NCBI RefSeq assembly: GCF_004362045.1
Contig: NZ_SNWX01000001.1
Span: 255,990-319,989 of the forward strand
Direction of reading: 5' to 3'
Length of the DNA stretch: 64,000 nucleotides
DNA from: Halanaerobium saccharolyticum
GTDB taxonomy: Bacteria > Bacillota > Halanaerobiia > Halanaerobiales > Halanaerobiaceae
Under the pieces are notes generated by a model that searched no databases, was not told where the DNA came from, and was given only the letters and a program-made list of their open reading frames with translations. Position 1 is the stretch's first letter, and the number at the start of each line of letters is the position of its first letter. This document shows, piece by piece, positions 1 through 8,922 of the stretch. Made by a program: the position numbers and the translations under genes.

Positions 1-713
1 TATACAAGAATAAAAGCAATTTAGGATTTCAGGGTAATTATTTAGAATTATTTAAAAAATGTGATACTGACTATTTATTACTTACATCTGATGAAGATCC
101 TGTTATCATTAGAAAATTATCTAAGTTAAAAAATTTCTTAGATAAAAATCAACCAACACTTATATCGTCTCAATTTTATTTGAAGGGTGAAGCCGAAAAT
201 GAAAATTTATATAGAGGTAGTATTGAAACCAGAGAAATAAGACCTAATGAGTTTCATAATAGTAGTTTTTATATATCAGGTCTAGTTTATAATATTAATA
301 ATAGTTTAAAAATAATAAAAAAGATTGAGAATTATCTTAAAAACCCTAATCAAATATATCCTCAGATTTTGTTAGCTTCTCAGCTTATAGCTAAATATAA
401 ATGTTTTTGGTGGAGTGAGACTTTAGTAGAAAAGGCATATCAATTAGATAGCGAAATAAAAGGTGAAACAGGTGAGATGTATTATCATATATCTGAAAGA
501 TGGAAACAACATAAATTATTCGTAGATTTTTTAAAAGATATGATTGCTTTAGCTAAAGATAAAAATCAGAAGAAAAGAATAGAAATGATGCTTAAAATCC
601 AAGAAGAAATGTTTATTTATAGATTGAGACACGCAATAAATCAAGAAAGACCTGATTTATTATCCGGCTTTGATAGAGGTGCTGTTAAATTATACTCTAA
701 ACATCTTAAATAA
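1..713 (+). CDS. Glycosyltransferase (family 2-like), 5' end outside window
   Basis: The reading frame is open from base 3 to the TAA at 711-713, so this is the C-terminal part of a gene that starts before the window. An internal TTG at 180 would give 177 residues, but the frame continues upstream with coherent protein. Before that point the translation contains NLGFQGNY and then LLLTSDEDPV. An N-x-G-x-x-GN segment followed by a D-x-D-type acidic motif is typical of nucleotide-sugar binding in GT-A fold (GT2) glycosyltransferases. The C-terminal 150 residues are helical and charged, with no membrane segment seen. It lies just upstream of a CDP-dideoxysugar pathway, so it probably transfers sugars to a surface glycan or to flagellin. 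The family is inferred from few motifs, and donor and acceptor are unknown. Confidence 0.7.
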   Translation, partial: YKNKSNLGFQGNYLELFKKCDTDYLLLTSDEDPVIIRKLSKLKNFLDKNQPTLISSQFYLKGEAENENLYRGSIETREIRPNEFHNSSFYISGLVYNINNSLKIIKKIENYLKNPNQIYPQILLASQLIAKYKCFWWSETLVEKAYQLDSEIKGETGEMYYHISERWKQHKLFVDFLKDMIALAKDKNQKKRIEMMLKIQEEMFIYRLRHAINQERPDLLSGFDRGAVKLYSKHLK

Positions 714-771
714 TATTTATGGTTTTCAAATTTAGAGTTAAAATTCATTAGATAATTCTGGAGTGATTTAG

Positions 772-2091
772 TTGATCAAAAAAACTGATAAATTACGAAA
801 AGAAATACTTGAAAAAGTAAAAGAGTTGCATAGAGAAGAACAAAAAGAAGAAAGCTTTGAACTGGGTAAAGATACTATACCATTTGCTGCTAGAGTTTTT
901 GATGAAAAAGAAAAAGTATCTTTAGTTGATTCCAGTCTTGATTTCTGGCTAACAACTGGCAGATATGCCGAAGAATTTGAAGCAGAATTTGCAGATTTTA
1001 TGGATCAGAGATATTGTTCTCTGGTTAATTCTGGTTCTTCTGCTAATTTAGTTGCTTTATCAGCTTTAACTTCAGATAAATTGGAGGATAGAAAATTAAA
1101 AGCTGGAGATGAAGTAATCACAGTAGCTGCTGGTTTTCCAACTACAGTTAATCCAATTGTTCAAAATAAACTTGTGCCTGTATTTGTAGATGTGGAACTT
1201 GGCACCTATAATATAAAAGTTTCAGAATTAGAAAAAGCATTGTCTGATAAAACTAAAGCTATTATGCTTGCTCATACTCTGGGTAATCCATTTAATTTAG
1301 AAGCTGTAACTGAATTTGCTAAAGAACATGATTTATACTTAATTGAAGATTGCTGTGACGCAGTTGGAACTACTTATGATGGTGAAATGGTCGGAACTTT
1401 TGGGGATTTTGCTACTGTTAGTTTTTATCCTGCTCACCATATGACAATGGGAGAAGGTGGAGCAGTTTTAACTAATAACCCGGTATATAAAAAGCTGGCA
1501 GTTTCATTTAGAGATTGGGGTCGAGACTGCTACTGTGAACCAGGTGCGAATAATACCTGTGGACGCAGATTTTCCATGCAGTTTGGAGATCTTCCCTATG
1601 GCTATGATCATAAATATGTTTACAGTCATGTTGGTTATAACTTGAAAGTTACTGATATGCAGGCAGCAGTTGGAGTAGAACAGTTAAAAAAGCTTCCTGA
1701 CTTTATAACGGCAAGAAAAGAAAACTTCAAAAAATTATATAAAGGTATTAAGGAATTTGAAGAATATTTAATCTTACCTGAAGCAGAAGAGAATTCTGAT
1801 CCTTCCTGGTTTGCTTTTCCGTTGTCTGTTAGAGAAAATGATGAGTTTACTAAAAATGAACTTGTTAATTACTTAGAAGAACACAAAGTGATGACCAGAC
1901 AATTATTTGCTGGCAACTTAACCAGACAACCCGCCTATCAGAATGTTGAATCCAGAGTTGTTGGAGATCTTGCCAATACTGATTATATAATGAACAACAC
2001 TTTCTTTATTGGAGTTTATCCAGGACTTGATGACCAGAAGATTGAATATATTATTCAGCAGTTTGCTGATTTTTTTGATGAAAGGATATAA
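772..2091 (+). CDS. rfbH: CDP-4-keto-6-deoxyglucose-3-dehydrase (E1, RfbH)
   Basis: This is a PMP-dependent dehydrase of the DegT/DnrJ/EryC1 fold that removes the 3-hydroxyl of CDP-4-keto-6-deoxyglucose on the way to CDP-3,6-dideoxyhexoses. The TTG start at 772 follows a GGAG site. The 439-residue length is normal for RfbH. In the active-site segment [11 protein letters not shown] a histidine (about residues 222-223) stands where aminotransferases carry the PLP lysine, which is the diagnostic substitution of E1. The following [11 protein letters not shown]...NTCGRRF stretch carries the cysteines expected for the E1 [2Fe-2S] cluster. The reductase partner starts 2 bases after the stop, and rfbF and rfbG follow, so the pathway genes form one operon. 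Confidence 0.95.
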   Translation: MIKKTDKLRKEILEKVKELHREEQKEESFELGKDTIPFAARVFDEKEKVSLVDSSLDFWLTTGRYAEEFEAEFADFMDQRYCSLVNSGSSANLVALSALTSDKLEDRKLKAGDEVITVAAGFPTTVNPIVQNKLVPVFVDVELGTYNIKVSELEKALSDKTKAIMLAHTLGNPFNLEAVTEFAKEHDLYLIEDCCDAVGTTYDGEMVGTFGDFATVSFYPAHHMTMGEGGAVLTNNPVYKKLAVSFRDWGRDCYCEPGANNTCGRRFSMQFGDLPYGYDHKYVYSHVGYNLKVTDMQAAVGVEQLKKLPDFITARKENFKKLYKGIKEFEEYLILPEAEENSDPSWFAFPLSVRENDEFTKNELVNYLEEHKVMTRQLFAGNLTRQPAYQNVESRVVGDLANTDYIMNNTFFIGVYPGLDDQKIEYIIQQFADFFDERI

Positions 2092-2093
2092 AA

Positions 2094-2792
2094 ATGGCAG
2101 TTGTAACCCAGGCAGAGGTCCTGTCTGTAATTGAACATACAGCAGAGATTAGAGAATATATCTTAAAACCTGATAAATATAGAAGATTTGAAGCTGGAAT
2201 GTTTTTGCAGCTTTCTTTAGAAGAGTTTAATTCTTCTGATTACTGGCCCGAATCGAGAACTTTTAGCTTAGCTTCTTATTATAATAAAGAAAAAGTAATT
2301 AGGCTGGTAATAAAAAAAGCTGGGAGATATACTACAAGAATTTTTAATGAAGTCGATAAAGGTAGTGAAGTTACAATTAAATATGCTTATGGAGATTTCA
2401 TTTTACCAGTCTTTGATCAAAAAAATGATATTGTTTGTCTGGCTGGTGGAACTGGAGTAACTCCATTTTTTAGTTTTATAGAGGCTCTGGAAGAACAAAA
2501 TGAGCTAGAGCGATTAAAACTTCTTTACTCAGCAAAAAAATATGAAGATTTTATAAGACTCGACTATTTAAAAGAAAAATTAAATGATGATCAACTATTA
2601 TTGTTTACAACTCAAGAAAAAAATAAAGAGACCATAAATAGAAGAATATCTAAAGAAGATGTAATAAACTCAGCTTCTAATTATCAAAAGGCGCATTACT
2701 ATATCTGTGGTACAACTGAGTTTAATTTAGATTTAAAAGAAAAACTTGAAGCTGAAAACTTAAAAAATATTTATTTAGATCAGTGGGAATAA
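2094..2792 (+). CDS. FAD/NAD(P)H reductase, probable RfbH electron donor (short E3-like)
   Basis: The protein is a ferredoxin-NADP reductase fold flavoprotein: an FAD-binding barrel with RTFSLAS (an RxYS-type motif, near residue 63) and a nucleotide-binding domain beginning CLAGGTGVTPF (near residue 120). Classical CDP-6-deoxyglucoseen reductase (E3, AscD/RfbI) has an N-terminal plant-type [2Fe-2S] domain and about 330 residues. This one has 232 residues and no CxxxxCxxC ferredoxin motif at either end. Its place directly between rfbH and rfbF argues that it supplies electrons to RfbH, perhaps straight to the E1 cluster or through a separate ferredoxin. The family is clear; the partner is inferred from position. 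Confidence 0.8.
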   Translation: MAVVTQAEVLSVIEHTAEIREYILKPDKYRRFEAGMFLQLSLEEFNSSDYWPESRTFSLASYYNKEKVIRLVIKKAGRYTTRIFNEVDKGSEVTIKYAYGDFILPVFDQKNDIVCLAGGTGVTPFFSFIEALEEQNELERLKLLYSAKKYEDFIRLDYLKEKLNDDQLLLFTTQEKNKETINRRISKEDVINSASNYQKAHYYICGTTEFNLDLKEKLEAENLKNIYLDQWE

Positions 2793-2812
2793 AAACAGGG
2801 GGTTGAATTTTT

Positions 2813-3589
2813 ATGAAAGCAGTAATACTTGCAGGAGGGTTTGGAACCAGACTTGGTAACAGAACTAATTTAATTCCAAAACCCATGGTTAAGATTGGCC
2901 AGAAACCTGTTCTCTGGCATATCATGAAAACTTATGCTCATTATGGAGTAACTGATTTTATTATCTGTCTTGGTTATAAAGGTGATGTAATTAAGGATTA
3001 TTTTCTCCATTATGAGGCTAAAAATAATGATTTCACTATAGATTTAAGTAACTCTGATATAATATTCCATAATAATCACAACGAAACTGATTGGAATGTT
3101 ACTCTGGTAGATACTGGTTTAAATACTCTTAAAGGTGGTAGAATAAAAAGAATTGAGAAGTATTTAGATGATGGTATAAACTTACTTACATATGGAGACG
3201 GAGTAGCTAATATAGATATTAATGATCTAGTTAGATTTCATAAAAAACATAATAAGATGGTAACAATCTCGGGTGTACATCCTCCAGCTAGATTTGGAGA
3301 ACTTCTGGAAGAAGGTAATGTAGTTCAATCTTTTGAAGAAAAACCACAGACTTCTAAAGGTTTGATTAATGGTGGTTATATGGTTTTTGAAAGAAAGATG
3401 CTTGATCATTTATCTCCTGCAGAAGACTGTGATTTTGAGGTTGGTCCTTTAGAAAAATTATCTAAGCAGGGAAAAGTCATGGTTTATAAGCATGATGGTA
3501 ACTGGGAATGTATGGATCATGAACGCGATGTTAAACATTTAAATAAACTCTGGAATGAAGATAAAGCTTTCTGGAAGGTCTGGGAATAA
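2813..3589 (+). CDS. rfbF: Glucose-1-phosphate cytidylyltransferase
   Basis: It makes CDP-glucose from CTP and glucose-1-phosphate, the first committed step to CDP-dideoxyhexoses. The N-terminus MKAVILAGGFGTRLG followed by PKPMVKIG is the nucleotidyltransferase signature loop and the sugar-phosphate lysine segment. The 258-residue length matches RfbF/DdhA. The downstream WNVTLVDTG and LTYGDGVAN segments are also typical of this enzyme. An AGGGGG-type ribosome site precedes the ATG at 2813. The stop TAA overlaps the ATG of rfbG (TAATG), which implies translational coupling. Confidence 0.95.
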   Translation: MKAVILAGGFGTRLGNRTNLIPKPMVKIGQKPVLWHIMKTYAHYGVTDFIICLGYKGDVIKDYFLHYEAKNNDFTIDLSNSDIIFHNNHNETDWNVTLVDTGLNTLKGGRIKRIEKYLDDGINLLTYGDGVANIDINDLVRFHKKHNKMVTISGVHPPARFGELLEEGNVVQSFEEKPQTSKGLINGGYMVFERKMLDHLSPAEDCDFEVGPLEKLSKQGKVMVYKHDGNWECMDHERDVKHLNKLWNEDKAFWKVWE

Positions 3590-4656
3590 TGGAAGAATTA
3601 TTTGATGGAATTTATAAAGATAAAAATGTATTAGTAACCGGTCACACAGGCTTTAAAGGCTCCTGGTTATCGATCTGGTTAAATGAAATGGGGGCTAATG
3701 TGATCGGTTATGCCTTAGATCCTTATACTGATCGGGATAATTTTGTGGTTGCTAACTTAAGTGAAAAGCTCACTGATTTCAGAGGAGAAATAAGAGATTA
3801 TGATAATCTTCTAAGAACTTTTAAAGAAGAAAAACCAGTGATTGTCTTCCATCTGGCAGCTCAGCCGCTGGTTAGATTATCATATAAAGAACCAAGAGAA
3901 ACCTATGAAGTAAATGTAATGGGAACTGTAAATGTTCTAGAAGCAGCCAGGCAGAGTGACAGTGTTAAAACTGTAATTATAATAACCAGTGACAAATGTT
4001 ATGAAAATAATGAGTGGATCTGGGGTTACAGAGAAAATGATCCGATGGGAGGATATGATCCTTATAGTTCCAGTAAAGGCTGTGCAGAATTGGTTACCTC
4101 TGCTTATACAAGATCATTTTTTGAGAATGAAGATTCTGATATAGCTGTGGCTTCGGTTAGAGCCGGGAATGTTATTGGTGGTGGAGACTGGGCAGAGGAT
4201 AGATTAATAACTGATTGTATTAGTTATCTAAAAGAAGGTAAGGCTATTGAGATTAGAAGTCCAAAAGCTATTAGACCCTGGCAGCATGTGTTAGAACCTT
4301 TGCGGGGATACTTATTATTAGCTTCAAAGCTCTATCAAAACCCTGAAAAATATACAGGTGCCTGGAATTTTGGTCCTGATGAAGCATCAATTGTGACAGT
4401 TGGAGAACTTGTTGACAAACTGGTTAATAAATGGGGATCAGGTGAATGGATTGATACTTCTAATAACAATGAACCACACGAAGCAAAACTATTGAAACTA
4501 GATATCAGTAAAGCAAGACATCATTTGAACTGGGAACCAAAACTTAGTTTTGAACAGACAATTGATTTGGTTGTTGACTGGTATCAGAATGATAATGTTG
4601 ATTATGATTTTGATGTAGAGCAAATTAAAGAATATTTAAGTATAGGTGAAAAATAA
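3589..4656 (+). CDS. rfbG: CDP-glucose 4,6-dehydratase
   Basis: This NAD-dependent extended short-chain dehydrogenase converts CDP-glucose to CDP-4-keto-6-deoxyglucose, the substrate of RfbH. The Rossmann motif GHTGFKGSW near residue 17 is the GxxGFxGxW variant characteristic of CDP-glucose dehydratases. The catalytic YDPYSSSKG (YxxxK) lies near residue 160, preceded by IITSDKCYEN. Length is 355 residues, as usual for the family. Its start overlaps the rfbF stop by one base. The dehydratase assignment is secure because its substrate-making and product-using enzymes are in the same operon. Confidence 0.95.
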   Translation: MEELFDGIYKDKNVLVTGHTGFKGSWLSIWLNEMGANVIGYALDPYTDRDNFVVANLSEKLTDFRGEIRDYDNLLRTFKEEKPVIVFHLAAQPLVRLSYKEPRETYEVNVMGTVNVLEAARQSDSVKTVIIITSDKCYENNEWIWGYRENDPMGGYDPYSSSKGCAELVTSAYTRSFFENEDSDIAVASVRAGNVIGGGDWAEDRLITDCISYLKEGKAIEIRSPKAIRPWQHVLEPLRGYLLLASKLYQNPEKYTGAWNFGPDEASIVTVGELVDKLVNKWGSGEWIDTSNNNEPHEAKLLKLDISKARHHLNWEPKLSFEQTIDLVVDWYQNDNVDYDFDVEQIKEYLSIGEK

Positions 4657-4660
4657 AATC

Positions 4661-5605
4661 ATGAAAAATAAAAAGTTTCTTGTTACAGGTGGTACTGGTT
4701 TTATAGGATCTCATTTAGTTAATAGGTTAGTAAAAATGGGAGAAGAAGTACATGTTATTACTCATTCTGAGAAAAATTTCTGGCGTTTGGAAAATATTGA
4801 TAAAATTAATATAGAAATTATTGATATAAAAGATTTTGATAAACTAAATAAATTTATCTCAAAATTAAATCCAGATATTATTGTTCATTTAGCTGCTTAT
4901 GTGAATGCTGAAAGAGATTTAAATGGTATTGATATGGCAATTGATAATAATTTTAATGGTACTTTAAATTTATTAAAATCTTTAAATAATATTGATTATG
5001 ATTTATTTATTAATACAGGTACCTGTGAAGAATACGGTGATGGTGAAGCTCCATTTCAAGAGAGTCAGAGAGAACATCCAGTTTCTCCTTATTCTTTATC
5101 AAAAACTTGTTCTACATATTTATGTGATTTTTTCTCAAAAATTTATGATAAACCAATTATAACAGTAAGGCCTTTTTTAACTTATGGACCAAAACAGACT
5201 TCAAAAATGTTGATACCAGAACTTATTAGAAGAGGTATTAAGGGAGAAAAGATGAATCTTACTGCAGGGGAACAAAGCAGAGATTTTATATATATTGACG
5301 ATTTAATTGATGCATTCATCGTTTTAATTAATGAATATAATGAGTTTAATGATTATGAAATAATCAATATTGGTACGGGTAGACAAATATTAATAAAAGA
5401 TATCGTTAAACTGATTGGAGAGTTTTTACCAAAAAGTGAGTTTGAATTAGGTGTTTTATCTTATAGAAAAGGTGAAACTATGGAATTTTATTCAGATAAT
5501 AGTCGTCTTAAAAAATTAGGATGGGTTTCAAATATTAAAATTAAAATCGGATTAAGAAATACGATTAATTGGTGGATTAAAAAAAGTTCTAGAATAAATA
5601 GGTAA
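4661..5605 (+). CDS. NAD-dependent epimerase/dehydratase, candidate CDP-abequose/paratose-type synthase
   Basis: It is an extended short-chain dehydrogenase with the cofactor motif VTGGTGFIGSHL at the N-terminus, TGTCEEYG, and the catalytic pair in YSLSK. I prefer the ATG at 4661, because it gives a standard family start and lies after an AGGTG ribosome site at 4644-4648. A GTG at 4646 would add five residues and place the start inside that site. At the end of an rfbHFG operon the missing chemistry is reduction of the 4-keto group of CDP-3,6-dideoxy-4-ketoglucose, done by abequose or paratose synthase in enteric bacteria. The specificity (abequose, paratose, or simple epimerisation) cannot be read from motifs. 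The gene looks more AT-rich than its upstream neighbours by eye. Confidence 0.7.
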   Translation: MKNKKFLVTGGTGFIGSHLVNRLVKMGEEVHVITHSEKNFWRLENIDKINIEIIDIKDFDKLNKFISKLNPDIIVHLAAYVNAERDLNGIDMAIDNNFNGTLNLLKSLNNIDYDLFINTGTCEEYGDGEAPFQESQREHPVSPYSLSKTCSTYLCDFFSKIYDKPIITVRPFLTYGPKQTSKMLIPELIRRGIKGEKMNLTAGEQSRDFIYIDDLIDAFIVLINEYNEFNDYEIINIGTGRQILIKDIVKLIGEFLPKSEFELGVLSYRKGETMEFYSDNSRLKKLGWVSNIKIKIGLRNTINWWIKKSSRINR

Positions 5606-5689
5606 ATTAATTCAATATATTTTGATAATTAATTTGGGTAGTTATTAAATAATAGCATAATTTCAAAATCAAAAAAGAGGTGACCAAAA

Positions 5690-6115
5690 ATGTCTGCTGT
5701 AGAAAAAACAAACTCTGTCCTAACCCAAATCAAAAATCTCCTTGTCCAGAAATTAAACCAAACTAAAAAAACTGAAGCTCAACCAGAAAAAGGTGACATA
5801 TTTACCAAATCACAGCAGCCAGCCAAAGTCACCTATGACTTAGAAGATATTGCAGTGCATGATGCGGTTAAAAGACCGATTAAAATTAATGATAGCAATA
5901 ATATCTTTTTTATTAACCACAATAACCGCAATAGAGCTGTAAAAATAGATCCAGGAGAATATAATTTAACTGAGATTCAGTCTGCTATTCAGCAGCAGGT
6001 TAACGAAGAATTTGGAATCGGTAAAGTTAGCCTTAAAATAACAGCCTCCGGTAGAGATCGTTTTATCTATGCCGAAGACAGCAGCAGTCAGAAATTGCTG
6101 GATGAGAAGGTGTAA
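5690..6115 (+). CDS. Small protein with flagellin hook-IN-like segment
   Basis: The ATG at 5690 follows an AGAGGTGA site. The product has 141 residues. The first 60 are hydrophilic with Gln, Lys and Pro, with no signal peptide or membrane segment. The second half contains NNIFFINHNNRNRAVKIDPG followed by EYNLTEIQSAIQQQV. This resembles the 'hook IN' motif of flagellins and hook-associated proteins, where a beta pair is followed by a helix of the form YTLxDIxxAIN. The next genes are a flagellar operon protein and flagellin, so a role in the flagellar filament or hook region, or as an export partner, is plausible. I do not recognise a named family, and the function is unknown. Confidence 0.55.
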   Translation: MSAVEKTNSVLTQIKNLLVQKLNQTKKTEAQPEKGDIFTKSQQPAKVTYDLEDIAVHDAVKRPIKINDSNNIFFINHNNRNRAVKIDPGEYNLTEIQSAIQQQVNEEFGIGKVSLKITASGRDRFIYAEDSSSQKLLDEKV

Positions 6116-6192
6116 ATTCATAGTGGATTTTTAACCTCAGATTTGTTAAAATAAATATATAATCCAATAAAAAGACAATGGAGGACATAAAT

Positions 6193-6432
6193 ATGGTTAA
6201 GAATTGCTATATCTGCGGTGATTTAACTAAAAATGACTCCGGACTCTGTGATTATTGTCAGGAAGAAAATCAGTATAAACTCCGCCAGATTAAAGATTTT
6301 CTCTGGGACCATCCTAATTCTACAGTCAAAAAAATTCACAAAGAGACCGGTGTTGATGAAAAGTTAATCCGCAAGTACATTCGCGAAGATAAATTTGTTA
6401 TCAGCAACACAATAGAATATGATCAGGACTAA
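6193..6432 (+). CDS. Flagellar operon protein, YvyF/TIGR03826-like zinc-ribbon protein
   Basis: The product has 79 residues with a CxxC...CxxC zinc-ribbon-like pair (CYICGDL and CDYCQEE) followed by a helical domain containing TVKKIHKETGVDEKLIRKYIRE, which looks like a short winged-helix or AraC-like recognition segment. This layout matches the small flagellar operon protein family typified by B. subtilis YvyF. The ATG at 6193 is chosen because GGAGG lies at 6180-6184. The in-frame ATG at 6178 would sit on that site. A terminator follows directly. The biochemical role is unclear; the family is found in late flagellar gene clusters, in keeping with the flagellin gene downstream. Confidence 0.75.
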   Translation: MVKNCYICGDLTKNDSGLCDYCQEENQYKLRQIKDFLWDHPNSTVKKIHKETGVDEKLIRKYIREDKFVISNTIEYDQD

Positions 6433-6434
6433 AC

Positions 6435-6466
6435 AGCTACCTTGCAGAGGGTGGCTTTATTTTTTT
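6435..6466 (+). terminator. Rho-independent terminator after YvyF-like gene
   Basis: AGCTACC (6435-6441) pairs with GGTGGCT (6450-6456) with one G-U pair, and is followed by a run of T from 6457. It separates the small flagellar gene from the flagellin promoter region. Confidence 0.8.
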
Positions 6467-6555
6467 GTGTAAGTTCAATCTGTACATTATACTCTGAAAA
6501 TAAAGATTTAACCTGAATCTACAAGTTAAACCTATCTAACCACCTCTAATCAGAT

Positions 6556-6582
6556 TTAATTTTAATTATTATATCCCGATAC
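6556..6582 (+). promoter_or_regulatory. Sigma-28 (SigD/FliA)-type flagellin promoter
   Basis: TTAA at 6556-6559 and CCCGATAC at 6575-6582 are separated by 15 bases. The SigD consensus is TAAA-N15-GCCGATAT, so the -10 element matches at six of eight positions with correct spacing. It lies 44 bases before the flagellin start, downstream of the preceding terminator. Late-class flagellin transcription by sigma-28 is the known arrangement; the assignment here is by sequence only. Confidence 0.75.
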
Positions 6583-6625
6583 TTATATTATTAAAAGAAA
6601 TTCTGAAGGGAGGTGAGGTGTTAAA

Positions 6626-7450
6626 ATGATTATCAATACAAATATCGCAGCACTTAAGGCTTATAATAACTTAACTCATAACTACAGCAGTTTAATTAAA
6701 TCATTTGAACGCCTTTCTTCAGGTAAAAGAATCAACAGTGCAGCTGATGATGCAGCCGGGCTGGCAATTAGCGAAAAAATGAAGGCTCAAATCAATGGAC
6801 TCAGCCAGGCTCAGAGGAATGCTCAGGATGCTGTTTCTTTAGTCCAGACAGCAGAAGGTGGACTCAAAGAAAGCCATTCCATACTGCAGCGGATGCGGGA
6901 ATTGGCCGTTCAATCTGCAAATGATACTTATAGTGAATCTGATCGCGAAGAAATTCAGAAAGAGATTGCAGAGTTAGCTGAGGAATTAAGCTCAATTGGG
7001 GAATACACTCAATTTAACACCAAAAGCCTGCTGGATGGAAGCTTCGATGGGATTTTTCAAATTGGAGCCAACCAGGGACAGACTCTGGGGCTTCAAATTT
7101 CTGATATGCGAGCTCAGGCTCTGGGAGTAGTCGATGGCAGTGGAGAGGTTATTAAATTGACCGATCACGAGTCAGCAGCTGATGCTATTTCCATTTTTGA
7201 TGAGGCTATCTCAAAAGTCTCCTCTGAGAGAGCAAAATTGGGGGCGGTTCAAAATAGACTGGGCCACACAATTAATAATTTAAGTACCACAGAAACCAAT
7301 CTAATTGCTGCTGAATCAAGAATTTCTGATGTTGATATGGCCAAAGAGATAATGAATATGGTCCGCTATCAGATTCTATTGCAGGCAGGTATTGCAGTTT
7401 TGGCCCAGGCCAATCAGCTTCCTCAGGGAATTTTGCAGCTTCTGGGTTAA
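6626..7450 (+). CDS. fliC: Flagellin
   Basis: This is the filament subunit. The N-terminal D0/D1 region is canonical: MIINTNIAALKAYNNL, then LSSGKRINSAADDAAGLAIS, then NAQDAVSLVQTAEGGL. The C-terminal D0/D1 region has RLGHTINNL, RISDVDMAKEI and ILQAGIAVLAQANQLPQ. At 274 residues the variable D2/D3 domain is almost absent, giving a compact flagellin. The ATG at 6626 is preceded by AAGGGAGGTGAGG. The gene is monocistronic, between a sigma-28-type promoter and a terminator-like hairpin. A sugar-nucleotide pathway and a glycosyltransferase lie within 6 kb upstream, so glycosylation of this protein is possible but not shown. Confidence 0.97.
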   Translation: MIINTNIAALKAYNNLTHNYSSLIKSFERLSSGKRINSAADDAAGLAISEKMKAQINGLSQAQRNAQDAVSLVQTAEGGLKESHSILQRMRELAVQSANDTYSESDREEIQKEIAELAEELSSIGEYTQFNTKSLLDGSFDGIFQIGANQGQTLGLQISDMRAQALGVVDGSGEVIKLTDHESAADAISIFDEAISKVSSERAKLGAVQNRLGHTINNLSTTETNLIAAESRISDVDMAKEIMNMVRYQILLQAGIAVLAQANQLPQGILQLLG

Positions 7451-7480
7451 AATAGTTTAATCAAATACTTAATTCATTAC

Positions 7481-7529
7481 CCGCCTTCTTTGGAAGTATC
7501 ATACCATTCCTCTGGCGGTTTTCTTTTTA
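7481..7529 (+). terminator. Probable terminator after flagellin
   Basis: CCGCC at 7481-7485 pairs with GGCGG at 7514-7518, followed by TTTTCTTTTT. The long loop holds a weaker inner pairing (GGAA with TTCC). The stem is short, so confidence is moderate. Confidence 0.6.
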
Positions 7530-7544
7530 TATAAGCAGTTTTAT

Positions 7545-7610
7545 ATGGTATAATAAACTTAATATTAAGTTAAAAGTGGGGGATTAATGAAAAAGATAAT
7601 TAAACAATGA
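7545..7610 (+). promoter_or_regulatory. Extended -10 promoter and possible 7-codon leader ORF
   Basis: TGGTATAAT at 7546-7554 is an extended -10 element (TGnTATAAT) with no good -35, and is the likely promoter of the gene at 7666. A seven-codon frame (ATG at 7587, TGA at 7608-7610, MKKIIKQ) follows a GTGGGGG ribosome-like site. Whether it is translated cannot be judged. Confidence 0.4.
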
Positions 7611-7665
7611 AGTTTGCGGCAGGATAATAATAATATTCGCGGGAGAGAAAGAGGAGGCTGTTCTA

Positions 7666-8922
7666 ATGAATAGGACTTTACGAGTCTGGCTGATTATTAC
7701 TTCAAGAGAACATGATGTACTTAAATTTTTAAATAAGCGATTCAGTCAATTTGAAGAACAGCATAACATAAATATAGAATTGAAACTTATAACCTGGAAC
7801 AGAGCCTTTGAAACTTTAATTGAAGCTTACAAAAACAATAATTCACCTGATATAATTCAGATTGGAACTACCTGGGTCAGAACACTGGCCTATATGGGCT
7901 ACATAGAAAAGATCCCTCAGGACTTTGAGACCAGAACTTCGTTTGTTGAAAATATGAATCAGATATGTATCTATCGGGGAGATCAGTATGCAGTTCCCTG
8001 GAATGTTGATACTATTGTTCTGGCAACTCGAACTGATTATTTGAAAACACTGGGTATTAAAAAAAGAGATCTTGATAGCTGGGAAAAGTTTTATCAGGTA
8101 TGTGAAACTATAACAGAAAAAAGGAGATCTGATCCAGATCTGCCAGAAGCCCTGGCATTTTCACTGAGGGCAGAGGCTGATTTATTACACAGGTTTGCTG
8201 CTATTCTCTGGTCAAAGGGTGGAGAATTTGCTGATTTTTATCAAATACCAGAGAAAATTTTAACCGAAGAAAAAGTAATGGAAAATATTAGTTATCTAGC
8301 AGATTTAATGCAGACTTCTGATATTAAAGCTTCAGATTTAGACAAACACCCCTATCAACTAAATAATGAATTTTATCGCCAGGGTTCCTATGTTTTTTAT
8401 ATAGGAAGCTGGTATGGAATAATTGAAGATATTTCCCATAATTCATTTGAATCAGAAAATGGTAATTATAATTATACAATCCTACCTTTCCCTTCTGCAG
8501 ATGGAACTAAATCTCAGACTTATGGAGGTGGCTCTGTTCTGGCAGTTTCTTCAAGATCAGAACATAAGCAAAAGGCCTGGAAATTAATAGAACTTTTCCT
8601 TCAGGATGATTTTATAAATGAATGGATCAGGGTTACCGGCAAAGTACCAGCTTTTGAGGTTGACTTCTGGCAGAAAAGAGATGTTGACCAGAGAATAAAT
8701 ACAATGTATCAGCAGTCAATTAATTCCAAAACATATCCAGCCCATCCGGCCTGGGCAACTATTGAAAAGATTTTAAGTACAGCCGTTGCTCACAGCATCT
8801 GGGAATTAATAGACAATAACAATACCGAAATAAATGAGGAAACATTCAAACTTTTAAAGAAAGCGGATCAGAATATAAGAGATTTACTAAAACTGTCCTG
8901 GGAGATGAAAAATTATGAATAA
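7666..8922 (+). CDS. Family 1 solute-binding-protein-like protein without signal peptide
   Basis: The 418-residue product has the fold signatures of extracellular solute-binding protein family 1 (sugar type): a start reading RTLRVWLIITSREHD, then SPDIIQIGTTWV, YAVPWNVDTIVLATRTDYL, and a C-terminal lobe with YGGGSVLAVSSRSEHKQKAWKLIELFL. It begins directly with the mature-type first beta strand. No hydrophobic signal peptide or lipobox lies upstream in frame, and the GAGGAGG site at 7650-7656 fixes the ATG at 7666. No transporter permease is nearby. Its last 8 bases overlap a GAF-GGDEF-HD-GYP gene, implying co-translation. The most economical reading is a cytosolic ligand sensor working with the c-di-GMP protein, but that is inference. 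Confidence 0.75.
   Translation: MNRTLRVWLIITSREHDVLKFLNKRFSQFEEQHNINIELKLITWNRAFETLIEAYKNNNSPDIIQIGTTWVRTLAYMGYIEKIPQDFETRTSFVENMNQICIYRGDQYAVPWNVDTIVLATRTDYLKTLGIKKRDLDSWEKFYQVCETITEKRRSDPDLPEALAFSLRAEADLLHRFAAILWSKGGEFADFYQIPEKILTEEKVMENISYLADLMQTSDIKASDLDKHPYQLNNEFYRQGSYVFYIGSWYGIIEDISHNSFESENGNYNYTILPFPSADGTKSQTYGGGSVLAVSSRSEHKQKAWKLIELFLQDDFINEWIRVTGKVPAFEVDFWQKRDVDQRINTMYQQSINSKTYPAHPAWATIEKILSTAVAHSIWELIDNNNTEINEETFKLLKKADQNIRDLLKLSWEMKNYE

Noticed and set aside
180..713. A complete 177-residue gene starting at TTG 180
   Set aside because: The same frame is open to the window edge and encodes glycosyltransferase motifs upstream of 180, with no ribosome site at 180. It is a 5'-truncated gene.
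7587..7610. Seven-codon leader peptide gene
   Set aside because: Too short to support; listed only as part of the promoter region.
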